From the NCBI RefSeq assembly GCF_044465595.1, contig NZ_JBITLV010000007.1, positions 124,001 through 188,000 of the forward strand: a stretch of DNA of 64,000 nucleotides, read 5' to 3'. Shown in pieces: positions 8,262-15,906 of this stretch (its first letter is position 1; each line of letters begins with the position of its first letter). The notes beneath the pieces were generated by a model. It was not told the origin of the DNA. It saw only the letters and a list, made by a program, of their open reading frames with translations, and searched no databases. The stretch is from Spongisporangium articulatum. GTDB lineage: Bacteria > Actinomycetota > Actinomycetes > Actinomycetales > Kineosporiaceae. A program made the position numbers and the translations under genes.

Positions 8262-9140
8262 CTATTCGACGCTCACGTGGACGTGGTCGTAGTGGTTCGC
8301 CGTGGCGCTGCCCCGGTCCTCCATCGGCTCCCAGTCGCCGGTCGCGTGGCCCGCCATCCAGATCTTCTGCTGGTAGATGACGTAGCTGACGTGCAGCTGC
8401 CCGGCGTGGGCCTGGACGTAGCGCGCGATCGTCCGGCCGGGCTCCCCCGAGACCATGATGTCGACGGCCCGGCCGCTGCCGTGGTCGCCCGAGTCCCCGG
8501 CCCGGTAGCCGCCGAAGGACGACACGGAGTCGCCGTAGGCGGCGCACACCGCGCGGTAGACGGCCCGCGCGTTGGCCGTCAGGTGGGTCTCGACGTCCGG
8601 GCTGATCGGGCAGGAGGCCCCGGAGACCCCCGTCGAGGTCGGTTCGGGCTTCGGCTTCTTCTTCGACAGGTAGCCGGACTTGACCCATCCGACCTGCTCG
8701 TCGACGACCACCTCGGTCCACCCGTCGCTGGTGGTGCCTGTGACGCCGACCCGCTGGAGCGCCTTCAGGAGCTCGAACCGCTTCGTGCCGGCCGACGGCC
8801 CGTAGCGCACGTTGACGGCGGTCGTCACCCAGAGCTTGCGCTTGACGGCCGGAAGGGCCGGCGTGGGCAGCGGCGTGCGGTCCTGGCTGCGGTTGACCCG
8901 CTCCGCCGCCCTGTCCCGCAGGGCGGCCGAGTCGGCGAGCACACTCGACTGGGGACCGGGGACCGCCTGCGGCTCGGCCCCACCTCCGGGCCAGACCGCG
9001 ACCCCCAGGGCGACGAGCAGGACCGAAAGCCCTGCGATCGCCGCGACCGGCCACGGCACCCGCCGGAGCGACCCGAGCAGGCGGGGCAGACCGGACAGGC
9101 GTGCTTCGGTGGTCTCCTCGCGGTGACGGCCGCTGGCCAA
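8262..9140 (-). CDS. Membrane-anchored SH3-domain protein with C-terminal D-Ala-D-Ala peptidase-like (ARB_07466/VldE-type) domain
   Basis: 292 residues. A single transmembrane helix lies at ~31-50 (WPVAAIAGLSVLLVALGVAVW), then a proline-rich spacer. A bacterial SH3 domain covers ~100-160 (VNVRYGPSAGTKRFELL, GWTEVVVDEQVGWVKSGYL). The C-terminal domain has FGGYRAG, GDHGSGRAVDIM and a closing HYDHVHVSV. These His/Asp residues are arranged like the metal site of M15-type peptidases. The protein is probably outside the membrane and binds or trims cell-wall peptides. Catalytic activity is not proven; many homologs are annotated only as hypothetical. Confidence 0.75.
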   Translation of the reverse strand: MASGRHREETTEARLSGLPRLLGSLRRVPWPVAAIAGLSVLLVALGVAVWPGGGAEPQAVPGPQSSVLADSAALRDRAAERVNRSQDRTPLPTPALPAVKRKLWVTTAVNVRYGPSAGTKRFELLKALQRVGVTGTTSDGWTEVVVDEQVGWVKSGYLSKKKPKPEPTSTGVSGASCPISPDVETHLTANARAVYRAVCAAYGDSVSSFGGYRAGDSGDHGSGRAVDIMVSGEPGRTIARYVQAHAGQLHVSYVIYQQKIWMAGHATGDWEPMEDRGSATANHYDHVHVSVE

Positions 9141-9246
9141 GGACTCCTACTCCCGATTGAAGGCGTTTCCGACGGGCAGCCTACGACGGGAGCCCCAGCT
9201 GCACCGCTAAGCGCATCTCAACCTTGCGTTTCCGACTGAACGGGCG

Positions 9247-9276
9247 GGCCCCCGACCGGTGGTCCGGTCAGGGGCT
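9247..9276 (-). terminator. GC-rich hairpin downstream of the GlsB-type gene
   Basis: Inverted arms at about 9248-9259 and 9264-9275 pair over 12 positions with one mismatch around a TGGT loop. No T-tract follows on the minus strand, so it may be a factor-dependent or weak intrinsic terminator for the GlsB-like gene. Confidence 0.5.
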
Positions 9277-9304
9277 CGTCGCCGTGGAGGGTCGGCCGTG
9301 GCGG

Positions 9305-9583
9305 TCAGCTGCGCACGCCGCGGTTCTGCCCGACCTGCGTCCAGATCAGCAGGGCGATGACGGCCCCGATGATCGAGCCGATCAGGCCGGCGGGCTGGAG
9401 CATTCCGTCGGAGCCGTCCTTGCCGAAGATGAGGTAGCCGAGGAACCCGCCGATGAACGACCCGACGATGCCGAGCACGATCGTGGCGACGATCGACATC
9501 GGCTGAGGACCGGGCACGAGCAGACGGGCGAGGGCGCCGGCGATCAGCCCGACGATGATGAGGGTGACGATGAGACCCAGCAT
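9305..9583 (-). CDS. GlsB/YeaQ/YmgE family stress-response membrane protein
   Basis: 92 residues and nearly all hydrophobic, with three predicted membrane segments: GLIVTLIIVGLIAGALARLL, IVATIVLGIVGSFIGGFLGYLI and LIGSIIGAVIALLI. Glycines spaced through each helix and the G-x-x-G-x-x-x-G pattern are typical of the transglycosylase-associated YeaQ/YmgE family. Members are small stress-induced inner-membrane proteins of unclear mechanism. It is divergent from the NarL-type regulator at 9677; the shared gap carries two copies of an 11-base repeat, so that regulator may control it. Confidence 0.85.
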   Translation of the reverse strand: MLGLIVTLIIVGLIAGALARLLVPGPQPMSIVATIVLGIVGSFIGGFLGYLIFGKDGSDGMLQPAGLIGSIIGAVIALLIWTQVGQNRGVRS

Positions 9584-9626
9584 GGTGGAAACCCTTCTCG
9601 AGACCTTGCTGACCCCTCGAGCGAAC

Positions 9627-9659
9627 CACCCCTAGGGCTGGTGCACTACACCCCTAGGG
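9627..9659. promoter_or_regulatory. Direct repeat CACCCCTAGGG x2, candidate NarL-type operator
   Basis: CACCCCTAGGG occurs at 9627-9637 and 9649-9659, exactly 22 bases (two helical turns) apart, in the gap between glsB-like and the LuxR-family regulator. Each copy contains the palindrome CCCTAGGG. A TAGAGT -10-like hexamer at 9665-9670 lies just downstream, 6 bases before the regulator's ATG, which suggests a leaderless transcript with the repeats centred near -23 and -45. Confidence 0.6.
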
Positions 9660-9676
9660 AGGTTTAGAGTCCCGTC

Positions 9677-10342
9677 ATGACGCCCGCCGCGAGCCTCGTC
9701 AGAGTCGCGCTGGTCAACGACTACGACGTCGTCCTGGCCGGCGTGGCCCACATGCTCGACCACTACCGCGACCGCGTGGTGATCGCCGAGATCGACGCCA
9801 ACGAGGGCGTCACGGACGAGGTCGACGTGGTGCTCTACGACAACTTCGCGCAGCCGGAGTCCGACCGGGACGAGATCAGCACGCTGGTGGCGAACCCGCG
9901 GGCACGGCGCGTCGCGGTCTACACGTGGAACTTCCACCCGGAGTTGATCGAGAACGCTCGCCGGCAGGGGGTGGACGGCTACCTCTCCAAGACGAGCACG
10001 GCCGCCGAGCTGGTCGCGGCGATCGAGTCGCTGCACGCCGGTGACGAGGTGTTCACCGACCAGGCTCCGCGGGCGCGCAGTGCGGCGGGGCTGCGCTGGC
10101 CCGGGCAGGGCGAGGGCCTGACCGACCGGGAGTCCGAGGTGTTGGCGCTCATCACCCAGGGCATGAGCAATGCCGAGGTGGCGTCCCTGACCTTCCTCAG
10201 CCCGAACACCGTGAAGTCGTACATCCGCACCATCTACCGGAAGATCGGCGTCGCCAGCCGGACCCAGGCCGTGCTGTGGGGCGTGCGCCACGGCTTCACC
10301 CCGGACCGGCACCGGATCGAGCACTGGCGGGGCGGCCCCTGA
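9677..10342 (+). CDS. LuxR/NarL-family response regulator
   Basis: 221 residues. The receiver domain (~8-125) has an acidic N-terminal pocket residue (VNDYD), Asp55 in VVLYDNF as the phospho-acceptor, and Lys in GYLSK. The C-terminal LuxR helix-turn-helix includes LTDRESEVLALITQGMSNAEVA and SPNTVKSYIRTIYRKIGV. No kinase is adjacent, so it is an orphan regulator here. It faces the GlsB-like stress gene across a repeat that may be its binding site, pointing to autoregulation and stress-membrane control. Confidence 0.9.
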   Translation: MTPAASLVRVALVNDYDVVLAGVAHMLDHYRDRVVIAEIDANEGVTDEVDVVLYDNFAQPESDRDEISTLVANPRARRVAVYTWNFHPELIENARRQGVDGYLSKTSTAAELVAAIESLHAGDEVFTDQAPRARSAAGLRWPGQGEGLTDRESEVLALITQGMSNAEVASLTFLSPNTVKSYIRTIYRKIGVASRTQAVLWGVRHGFTPDRHRIEHWRGGP

Positions 10343-10349
10343 GGGAGGC

Positions 10350-11681
10350 TCAGGCAGGAGCGGCCTGGTGCGACGGCGTCACCGGGAGCGCCGGCCCCGT
10401 GCCGAACAGGTCGTCGAACACGCGCTCCTGGTCGAACTGCAGCGCGTACTCGCGGGCCCGGGTCTCCATGAGAACCCGGTCCTCGCGCGACATCTCCAGC
10501 ACGACCCGGTCGATGGCGGCCGAGATCGCCCCGACGTCCCCGGCCTCGACGATGACCGCGGTGTCGCCGACCGCCTCGCCCGTGCCGCCCGTCAACGTGG
10601 TGATGACGGGGCCGCCACCGGCCAGCATCTTCTCGGTGAGTGCGATGCCGAAGGTCTCGACGAAGTCGGGTTCGGGCTTGGTGGGCAGCGTGTACGCGGC
10701 GCAGCCGGCCATGAGCAGCGGCTTCTCCTCGTCGTCCACGTCGTTCAGGAAGACGATCCGGTCGTCGTCCCGGGCGGCGGCGCGCACGTGCTCGAGCGCG
10801 GGGCCGTTCCCGGCGACGACGAGCTTCACCTTCTCCGACGCCTTGCTCTGCGCGAAGGCCGGGATCAGGTCGTAGATGCCCTTGGCGCGGGCCACCCGCG
10901 AGAGGAACAGCACGTACCCGTCGCGTTCGAGTCCCCGGCGCCGCAGCGCGGCGTCCACCAGCAGGGGGTCGGGCTGCAGCAGGGCCGCGGTGTCGATGGG
11001 CGGGTAGCTAACCACGACGCGGCGCAGGCACTCGGGGCCGAACCGGGTGCCGCAGTGGGCGTCGACCGCGAGCGCCGACTCGACGATCTGCTGCTTGGTG
11101 TACTCCGAGACGGCGACGACCTCGTCGCTGGCCAGGAACGTGGTGAACGTGGCGACCGCAGCCCCGAACCGCCCCTCGCGCAGGCACGAGGCGATGACGT
11201 TGGTGACGTCGGAGCCGACGGCCTTGGCCATGGTGCGCACGTCCGGCCGGAACCCGGCCGCCCGGGCCGCCACCACGGCGTCCTCCACGACCTGCGTGTG
11301 CGGCGCGAGGTACATCGAAAGGCACGTGGTGGGAACGGGTTCCGCGAGCAGCTCGATGAGCCGCCCGGTCAGCCCGGCCATGTACCGGCCGTCGGGCACC
11401 CGGTAGTCGCCGACCGGCTCCGGCCGCTCGACGGTGATGCCGGGGCTGTACGGGGTGATCCGGTCGACCGGTTTCAGCGGCAACCCGGCCGCCTCCAACG
11501 CCGGCATCGGCCAGGTGAGCAGGCGGACGTCGTCGAAGCCGCGGGTCAGGGCCACCTCGGCGAGGTTGCGCGCCTCCCCGGAGTGACCGCAGATGACCGG
11601 GTCGGCGCGGACGACGATCACGAGACGGCGGGTGGGCTTGGCGACCCACGCCTTGGACTGGGTCTGCGTCGGGAGGCTCAT
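10350..11681 (-). CDS. GT4-type glycosyltransferase
   Basis: 443 residues with a GT-B fold. The N-terminal Rossmann half has RADPVICGHSGEARNLAEVA and VAVSEYTKQQIVESAL. The C-terminal half has LFLSRVARAKGIYDLIPAFA and the donor-binding region PEPDFVETFGIALTEKMLAGG, with the E-x7-E pattern of GT4 enzymes. The ATG at 11681 overlaps the stop of the GH92 gene (ATGA); this coupled start is preferred over an upstream one inside that gene. It probably transfers a sugar from a nucleotide donor to an unknown acceptor, with the GH92 enzyme acting on the same glycan. Confidence 0.85.
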   Translation of the reverse strand: MSLPTQTQSKAWVAKPTRRLVIVVRADPVICGHSGEARNLAEVALTRGFDDVRLLTWPMPALEAAGLPLKPVDRITPYSPGITVERPEPVGDYRVPDGRYMAGLTGRLIELLAEPVPTTCLSMYLAPHTQVVEDAVVAARAAGFRPDVRTMAKAVGSDVTNVIASCLREGRFGAAVATFTTFLASDEVVAVSEYTKQQIVESALAVDAHCGTRFGPECLRRVVVSYPPIDTAALLQPDPLLVDAALRRRGLERDGYVLFLSRVARAKGIYDLIPAFAQSKASEKVKLVVAGNGPALEHVRAAARDDDRIVFLNDVDDEEKPLLMAGCAAYTLPTKPEPDFVETFGIALTEKMLAGGGPVITTLTGGTGEAVGDTAVIVEAGDVGAISAAIDRVVLEMSREDRVLMETRAREYALQFDQERVFDDLFGTGPALPVTPSHQAAPA

Positions 11682-14086
11682 GGGAGGGTCCCCGTTCCGA
11701 GTGGGTCGGACAACGACGGCGGCCGGATCTTTCGCCCCCATTCCGAGGGTTCAGGTCCGAGTTCGAGATGCAGCCGGCCTCCCGCGTGGAGGTCCGTGCC
11801 GCGTAGATGGGCTTCTTCGAGAGGTCTCCCGTTGAGCCGTGCGGACTGCACGTACTGCGGAGGAGGTATTCGTTCCAGCCCGTCGGAGCTGATGGGTGTC
11901 TCCCGGTGGCCACTCGTCTCGACCACGAACTCCGCATCCCCGATCTGCACTCGAGCATGCGCGAAAGCGGGCGCGTTGACCAGGAAGAGATTCTGGCCGG
12001 CGACCGGGAACAGCCCCAGCGACGCCCAGACGTACCAGGAGCTCAGCCCGCCGGAGTCGTCGTTGCCGGGCAGCCCGCCCGGGCCGGTGCCGAACTGCCA
12101 GGTCAACGCCGAGTGCACGATCTCGGCGGTGCGGTCGGGCCGGCCGGCGTAGTGGTAGGACCAGGGAGCCTCCATGTCGGGCTCGTTGTTCAGTCCCTCG
12201 AACCGGTTCAGCAGGTAGCCGGCCGCCATCTCGGCGGCGGGCGGCCGCTTGCCGGGCTGCTTGACCGGCGGGGCGCCGTAGCCGAAGAACGAGTCGAGCA
12301 TGGCGACGAACGCATCGTCGCCACCGGCCAGTTCGATCCGGCCCCTCATGTCGTGCAGCAGCCGGAACGAGTAGTTCCACTTGCCGCCCTCGTAGAACTC
12401 CGAGTCCTTGAGCAGTCCGGTCGAGGCGTCGAAGGCGTTGGACCACAGGCGGCTGCGGGCGTCGAGGTCGTCGGCGAGCGGCCCGTCGTTCAGGGCCCGG
12501 GCGACGTCCGCGGTGCACCAGTAGGCGTAGGCCAGGTCGAGCGTGTGCGAGATCGGGTGCACGACACCGTGTTCGAAGAAGTCCTCGCCGTACATCCGGC
12601 GCAGGTCGTCCTCCATGTGCACGAGCGCCCAGTTCCAGTCCAGGTCGCCGAGCCCCAGCGCGTGCGCGTCGGCCAGCGCCGTGTGCGCCAGCGCGCTGGC
12701 CTGGCGGAAGAACCGGTCGGCGCCGCGGGCCATCCGGTACCCGATCGGGAAGTTGCCCTCCTCCTCGCAGACCCGCACGAGCGACTCGAGCAGGTCGACG
12801 GCCCGGTCCGGGCAGATGGCGGCCAGTAGCGGGATCTGGGTCTTGTAGATGTCCCACATCGTGCAGACGTCGAACGCGAACGGGCCCGGGGTGGGCCAGA
12901 ACGGGCTCTCGTCGTCCGCGAAACAGGGCTTGATGAGTGAGTGGTACAGCGCGGTCGAGAACACCTGCCGACGCGCGGGTGAACCGCCCTCCACCTGCAC
13001 CCGGTCGAGGTGCCACCGCCAGCGTTCGGTGGTCGCGGCCCGGATCGTCTCGAAGGCCCGACCCGAGCCGCCTGTGCCCCCGCACTCGCGGCGCAGGTTG
13101 GCCTTGGCCTGCTCGCAGCCGCGCAACGAGAACCCGATCCGCACCTCGACGGTCTGGCCGGCCTGCGCGGAACCCATGAACAGCAGCCCGAACGGGCGCA
13201 GCGTCGTCTGCCGGATGCGGTCGAAGTCGAGCCGGGTGCCACCCTCGATGAGGCGCCGGTCGTGCCAGAGCATCGAGCGCCAGCCGGGGCTGTCCACCTC
13301 GATGTAGACCGACAGCGGCACGCCCTCGACGACGACCGTGCCCTGCGCGCACCCGCCGCCGATGTTCTCGACGTACGCGCGCAGCGGGACCGTGCGCCCG
13401 TGGTCGATGGCGAGCCCGCCCGAGGACAGGTCGACGACGACGCGCCCGCTGCGGTGCTGCGGGAACGTGTACCGGTGGACGGCGACCTTCTCGCCGACCG
13501 TGATCTCGCTGCGGATGCCCGAGTCGAGCGTGGCGGCGTAGTAGCCGGCCTCCGCGGTCTCGTCGTGCAGGGCCCAGGCGTGCCCGAGCGCGTCGAGCGA
13601 CTGCACCATCGGCGTGACGCGGACGTAGTTGTAGTACTTGCGGATCGCCCCGGTACCGGACTGCTGGAAGTGCGTGAAGCCGGAGGCCTGGACCCGGTCG
13701 AACATCTCCTCGGGCACGCCCTCGGTGTTCTTGGTGTAGAGCCCGTAGCCGGTCGGGTAGGCGCCCGAATAGGCGCAGGCCGAGACCATGCCGAACGGGG
13801 AGGTCGCCCCGGGATGGGTGTTTCCGACCTGCGGTTTCGGCCACCACCAGGTGGCCGCCAGACCCTGCGCCGCAGGCAAGGAGGTCGCGGCCGTGCCGAT
13901 GAATGGATCGATCTCGCTCAGGATGCGAGGACTGTAAGCCGCGCGGGCGCGCCGGATGGTTTCCGGGACATGAACTCCTGCGCGTGTCGTAAACCGTGCC
14001 GATCGATGTAACGCGGCGTAATCAAGGACAAGTCGCCGAGGGCGGAAGTCCTTTCTGCCCCATTCGCAACGGAGGTTCCGAAACAC
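11678..14086 (-). CDS. GH92-family glycoside hydrolase (alpha-mannosidase-like)
   Basis: About 800 residues. GH92 features are clear: DPFIGTAAT, NTHPGATSPFGMVSACAYSGAY, DVCTMWDIYKTQIPLLAA, MARGADRFF, and the C-terminal LPGNDDSGGLSSWYVWASLG, which carries the acidic residues of the family active site. GH92 enzymes are Ca2+-dependent exo-alpha-mannosidases. No signal peptide is visible, so it seems cytosolic. The start is unclear. The last common in-frame start before the conserved DPFIGT segment is GTG at 14086; ATG 14164 and GTG 14173 lie further upstream. All lack a good ribosome-binding site, and the first ~50 codons have lower GC than the rest. Confidence 0.8.
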   Translation of the reverse strand: MFRNLRCEWGRKDFRPRRLVLDYAALHRSARFTTRAGVHVPETIRRARAAYSPRILSEIDPFIGTAATSLPAAQGLAATWWWPKPQVGNTHPGATSPFGMVSACAYSGAYPTGYGLYTKNTEGVPEEMFDRVQASGFTHFQQSGTGAIRKYYNYVRVTPMVQSLDALGHAWALHDETAEAGYYAATLDSGIRSEITVGEKVAVHRYTFPQHRSGRVVVDLSSGGLAIDHGRTVPLRAYVENIGGGCAQGTVVVEGVPLSVYIEVDSPGWRSMLWHDRRLIEGGTRLDFDRIRQTTLRPFGLLFMGSAQAGQTVEVRIGFSLRGCEQAKANLRRECGGTGGSGRAFETIRAATTERWRWHLDRVQVEGGSPARRQVFSTALYHSLIKPCFADDESPFWPTPGPFAFDVCTMWDIYKTQIPLLAAICPDRAVDLLESLVRVCEEEGNFPIGYRMARGADRFFRQASALAHTALADAHALGLGDLDWNWALVHMEDDLRRMYGEDFFEHGVVHPISHTLDLAYAYWCTADVARALNDGPLADDLDARSRLWSNAFDASTGLLKDSEFYEGGKWNYSFRLLHDMRGRIELAGGDDAFVAMLDSFFGYGAPPVKQPGKRPPAAEMAAGYLLNRFEGLNNEPDMEAPWSYHYAGRPDRTAEIVHSALTWQFGTGPGGLPGNDDSGGLSSWYVWASLGLFPVAGQNLFLVNAPAFAHARVQIGDAEFVVETSGHRETPISSDGLERIPPPQYVQSARLNGRPLEEAHLRGTDLHAGGRLHLELGPEPSEWGRKIRPPSLSDPLGTGTLP

Positions 14087-14187
14087 CTTCTGCGAGTGCG
14101 GGATCCATCGTGCGTAAGCACGCCTGAAACGGGTTCCAGTCGTGATAGCAATGGCCGAACGCATGATCTGCACGGGGGTGACGGGAC

Positions 14188-15057
14188 TTGACGGTGATCA
14201 CAGACAGTCACGATGCTCGGAACGACGAGGACGCGATACAGGCCGGGACCGGCGACCTCGAGATCATCAGGCACGCCACGGATGATCCGGACGCCGCGCC
14301 CCCCGAACTGTCCGTGGTCGGCCCGTCGGTGGTCGCCTCGGTCGGCCCCGACGGCCTGGTCATCGATCTCCGGGACCGTCCGCAGGACAGGCTCACGCCG
14401 GCCCTGGAACCCTTTCTCACGGCCGAGGTCCTGACCGAGCCGAAGGACGTCGACGCGGCCCGCCGGCTCGCCGCCTCGGTCTACGTCCGCTACGGCTACG
14501 CCCAAGCGGGCGACCTGACGGTCGAGGGCACCCTCGACGAGGAGCACGACCCCTGGGTCGTGCAATCCACCTACTTCGGCGTGCTGCGCGACGGCCGACC
14601 CGTCGCCTCCGCGCGCCAGATCATGACCGACAGGGTGGAGCAACTACCGGGCCTGCGCCTGCCCGGTCTGTTCCCCGACGACCTGACCCGTCTCACCGCC
14701 TTGCGCGGTGACGAGGTCATCGAGATCTCCCAGGTGGTCCGCTCGCGCGGGGCCGCGAACCTGATCGACGCCACGGCCGTGTACGTCCGGATGTGGCAGC
14801 ACTCCCTCCAGAAGAGGCACCAGGCCTGGGTCCTTGCCATCGACAGCCACGTCTACCGGCAGGTCCGCACCCTGCTGTCCGGCGACGCGATGCGTCCGAT
14901 CGGGCCCGAACTGGAGTACTTCGGGTCGCTGGTCATCCCTTCGGTGATCTGGCTCGACGAGACGAACGCGATCCTGACGCGCCGGGCGTTGGAGGCACCG
15001 CCGGATGATCCGTTGACCCCACTCCTGCCCCATCTCTTCCCGCACCCCGCCCGGTGA
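14188..15057 (+). CDS. GNAT-fold acyltransferase resembling FeeM / acyl-homoserine-lactone synthases
   Basis: 289 residues (TTG 14188; GTG 14194 is an alternative). After a ~75-residue variable N-terminus, the core follows the autoinducer-synthase order: an R-x-x-A-x-x-VY helix (AARRLAASVYVRYGY), an acidic DEEHD at ~117-121, GRPVASARQIM, a variable loop, and EISQVVRSR with Glu179, like the E-x-S-R motif. A later helix carries YVRMWQHSLQKRHQAWVLA. FeeM and LuxI-type proteins join an acyl chain to an amino acid or SAM. The last base of the conserved ESR is Gln here. It overlaps the next gene (GTGA). Function is inferred from pattern only. Confidence 0.6.
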   Translation: MTVITDSHDARNDEDAIQAGTGDLEIIRHATDDPDAAPPELSVVGPSVVASVGPDGLVIDLRDRPQDRLTPALEPFLTAEVLTEPKDVDAARRLAASVYVRYGYAQAGDLTVEGTLDEEHDPWVVQSTYFGVLRDGRPVASARQIMTDRVEQLPGLRLPGLFPDDLTRLTALRGDEVIEISQVVRSRGAANLIDATAVYVRMWQHSLQKRHQAWVLAIDSHVYRQVRTLLSGDAMRPIGPELEYFGSLVIPSVIWLDETNAILTRRALEAPPDDPLTPLLPHLFPHPAR

Positions 15058-15782
15058 CCGCCCGCGTGCGGAAGCCGACCGCCGTGCTGGAGGCCGGCCT
15101 CTGGCAGGCCTACGCCCATCTCTACGACGGGCTGCTCGACGTCTACGCCTATCGGGACATGCTGGACGACGTCGTCGAACTGAGCGACGTCAAGGGCCAT
15201 CGCGTACTGGACGTGGGGTGCGGGACGGGCAACGTGACCGCCCGGCTCCTCCAGGACCGCCCGGCCCACGTCGTGGCGGTGGATGCCAGCGCGAACATGC
15301 TCGGCCTCGCCCGCCGGAAGTTGGCTCTCGACGTGGCCCAGGGGTCGGTGGAGTTCGTGCTGGACGACGCGACCGCGGCACTGGCCGCCCAGCCCGAGGG
15401 CAGCGTAGACCGGATCACGGCGGTCAACTTCCTCTACACCCAGCCGGACCGGACGGCCTTCTTCACCCAGGTGGCCCGTGTACTGGCCCCCGGCGGCTTC
15501 CTGGTCGCCGCGCACACCACCCGACCCGGTTTCGGGCCGATCGTGCGCGAGCAACTGCGCCGCGGAGGATGGCGCAGTCTGCTAAGGGTCCGCCTGATCG
15601 GGATCGGTGTCATCGACCTGCTCATCGACCTGTTGGCCCGTGGGGGCCGATACGACTTCTCCCCCGTCGACCGGCTGGCCGACGAGGCCGCCGCCGCCGG
15701 TTTGGGCACGACGACGCGGCACGGCCGGACGTATGGCGGGCCCGACGACGGGGTGAACGAACTGGTCCGGATCGGGCGATAG
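15054..15782 (+). CDS. Class I SAM-dependent methyltransferase
   Basis: 242 residues. Motif I is VLDVGCGTGNVTARLL near residue 50, followed by an acidic strand end VVAVDASANMLGLARRK, then DDATAALAA and a Rossmann strand with a post-motif DRITAVNFLYT and LAPGGFLVAAHT. These are standard SAM-binding features of UbiE-like small-molecule methyltransferases. The GTG start overlaps the stop of the FeeM-like gene, so the two are made together, and its substrate may be the product of that enzyme. The substrate cannot be predicted. Confidence 0.85.
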   Translation: MTARVRKPTAVLEAGLWQAYAHLYDGLLDVYAYRDMLDDVVELSDVKGHRVLDVGCGTGNVTARLLQDRPAHVVAVDASANMLGLARRKLALDVAQGSVEFVLDDATAALAAQPEGSVDRITAVNFLYTQPDRTAFFTQVARVLAPGGFLVAAHTTRPGFGPIVREQLRRGGWRSLLRVRLIGIGVIDLLIDLLARGGRYDFSPVDRLADEAAAAGLGTTTRHGRTYGGPDDGVNELVRIGR

Positions 15783-15841
15783 ACGGGCGTTGCGGCCCAC
15801 CGAGCAAACCTCGTCGCACCAGTCGATTTGAGTCGAGCCCT

Positions 15842-15853
15842 TGTTCGGCCGAT
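15842..15853 (+). promoter_or_regulatory. FliA/WhiG-like -10 motif TGTTCGGCCGAT before GGDEF-EAL gene
   Basis: TGTTCGGCCGAT, containing GCCGAT as in the -10 element of sigma-28 (FliA/WhiG) promoters (GCCGATAA), lies 59 bases before the GTG. The same 12-mer occurs before the GGDEF gene at 25907. No convincing -35 element is seen. Confidence 0.45.
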
Positions 15854-15906
15854 GACCACCCCCGAGACGAACAGCACGATAAAGCTGAAACTCGGAGGAG
15901 GGGCCC

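Noticed and set aside
13918..14643. 241-residue minus-strand frame overlapping the FeeM-like gene
   Set aside because: It is antisense to the better-supported FeeM-like gene, has no domain pattern, and only its last 17 codons have an RBS-like start; kept only as a possible leader peptide.
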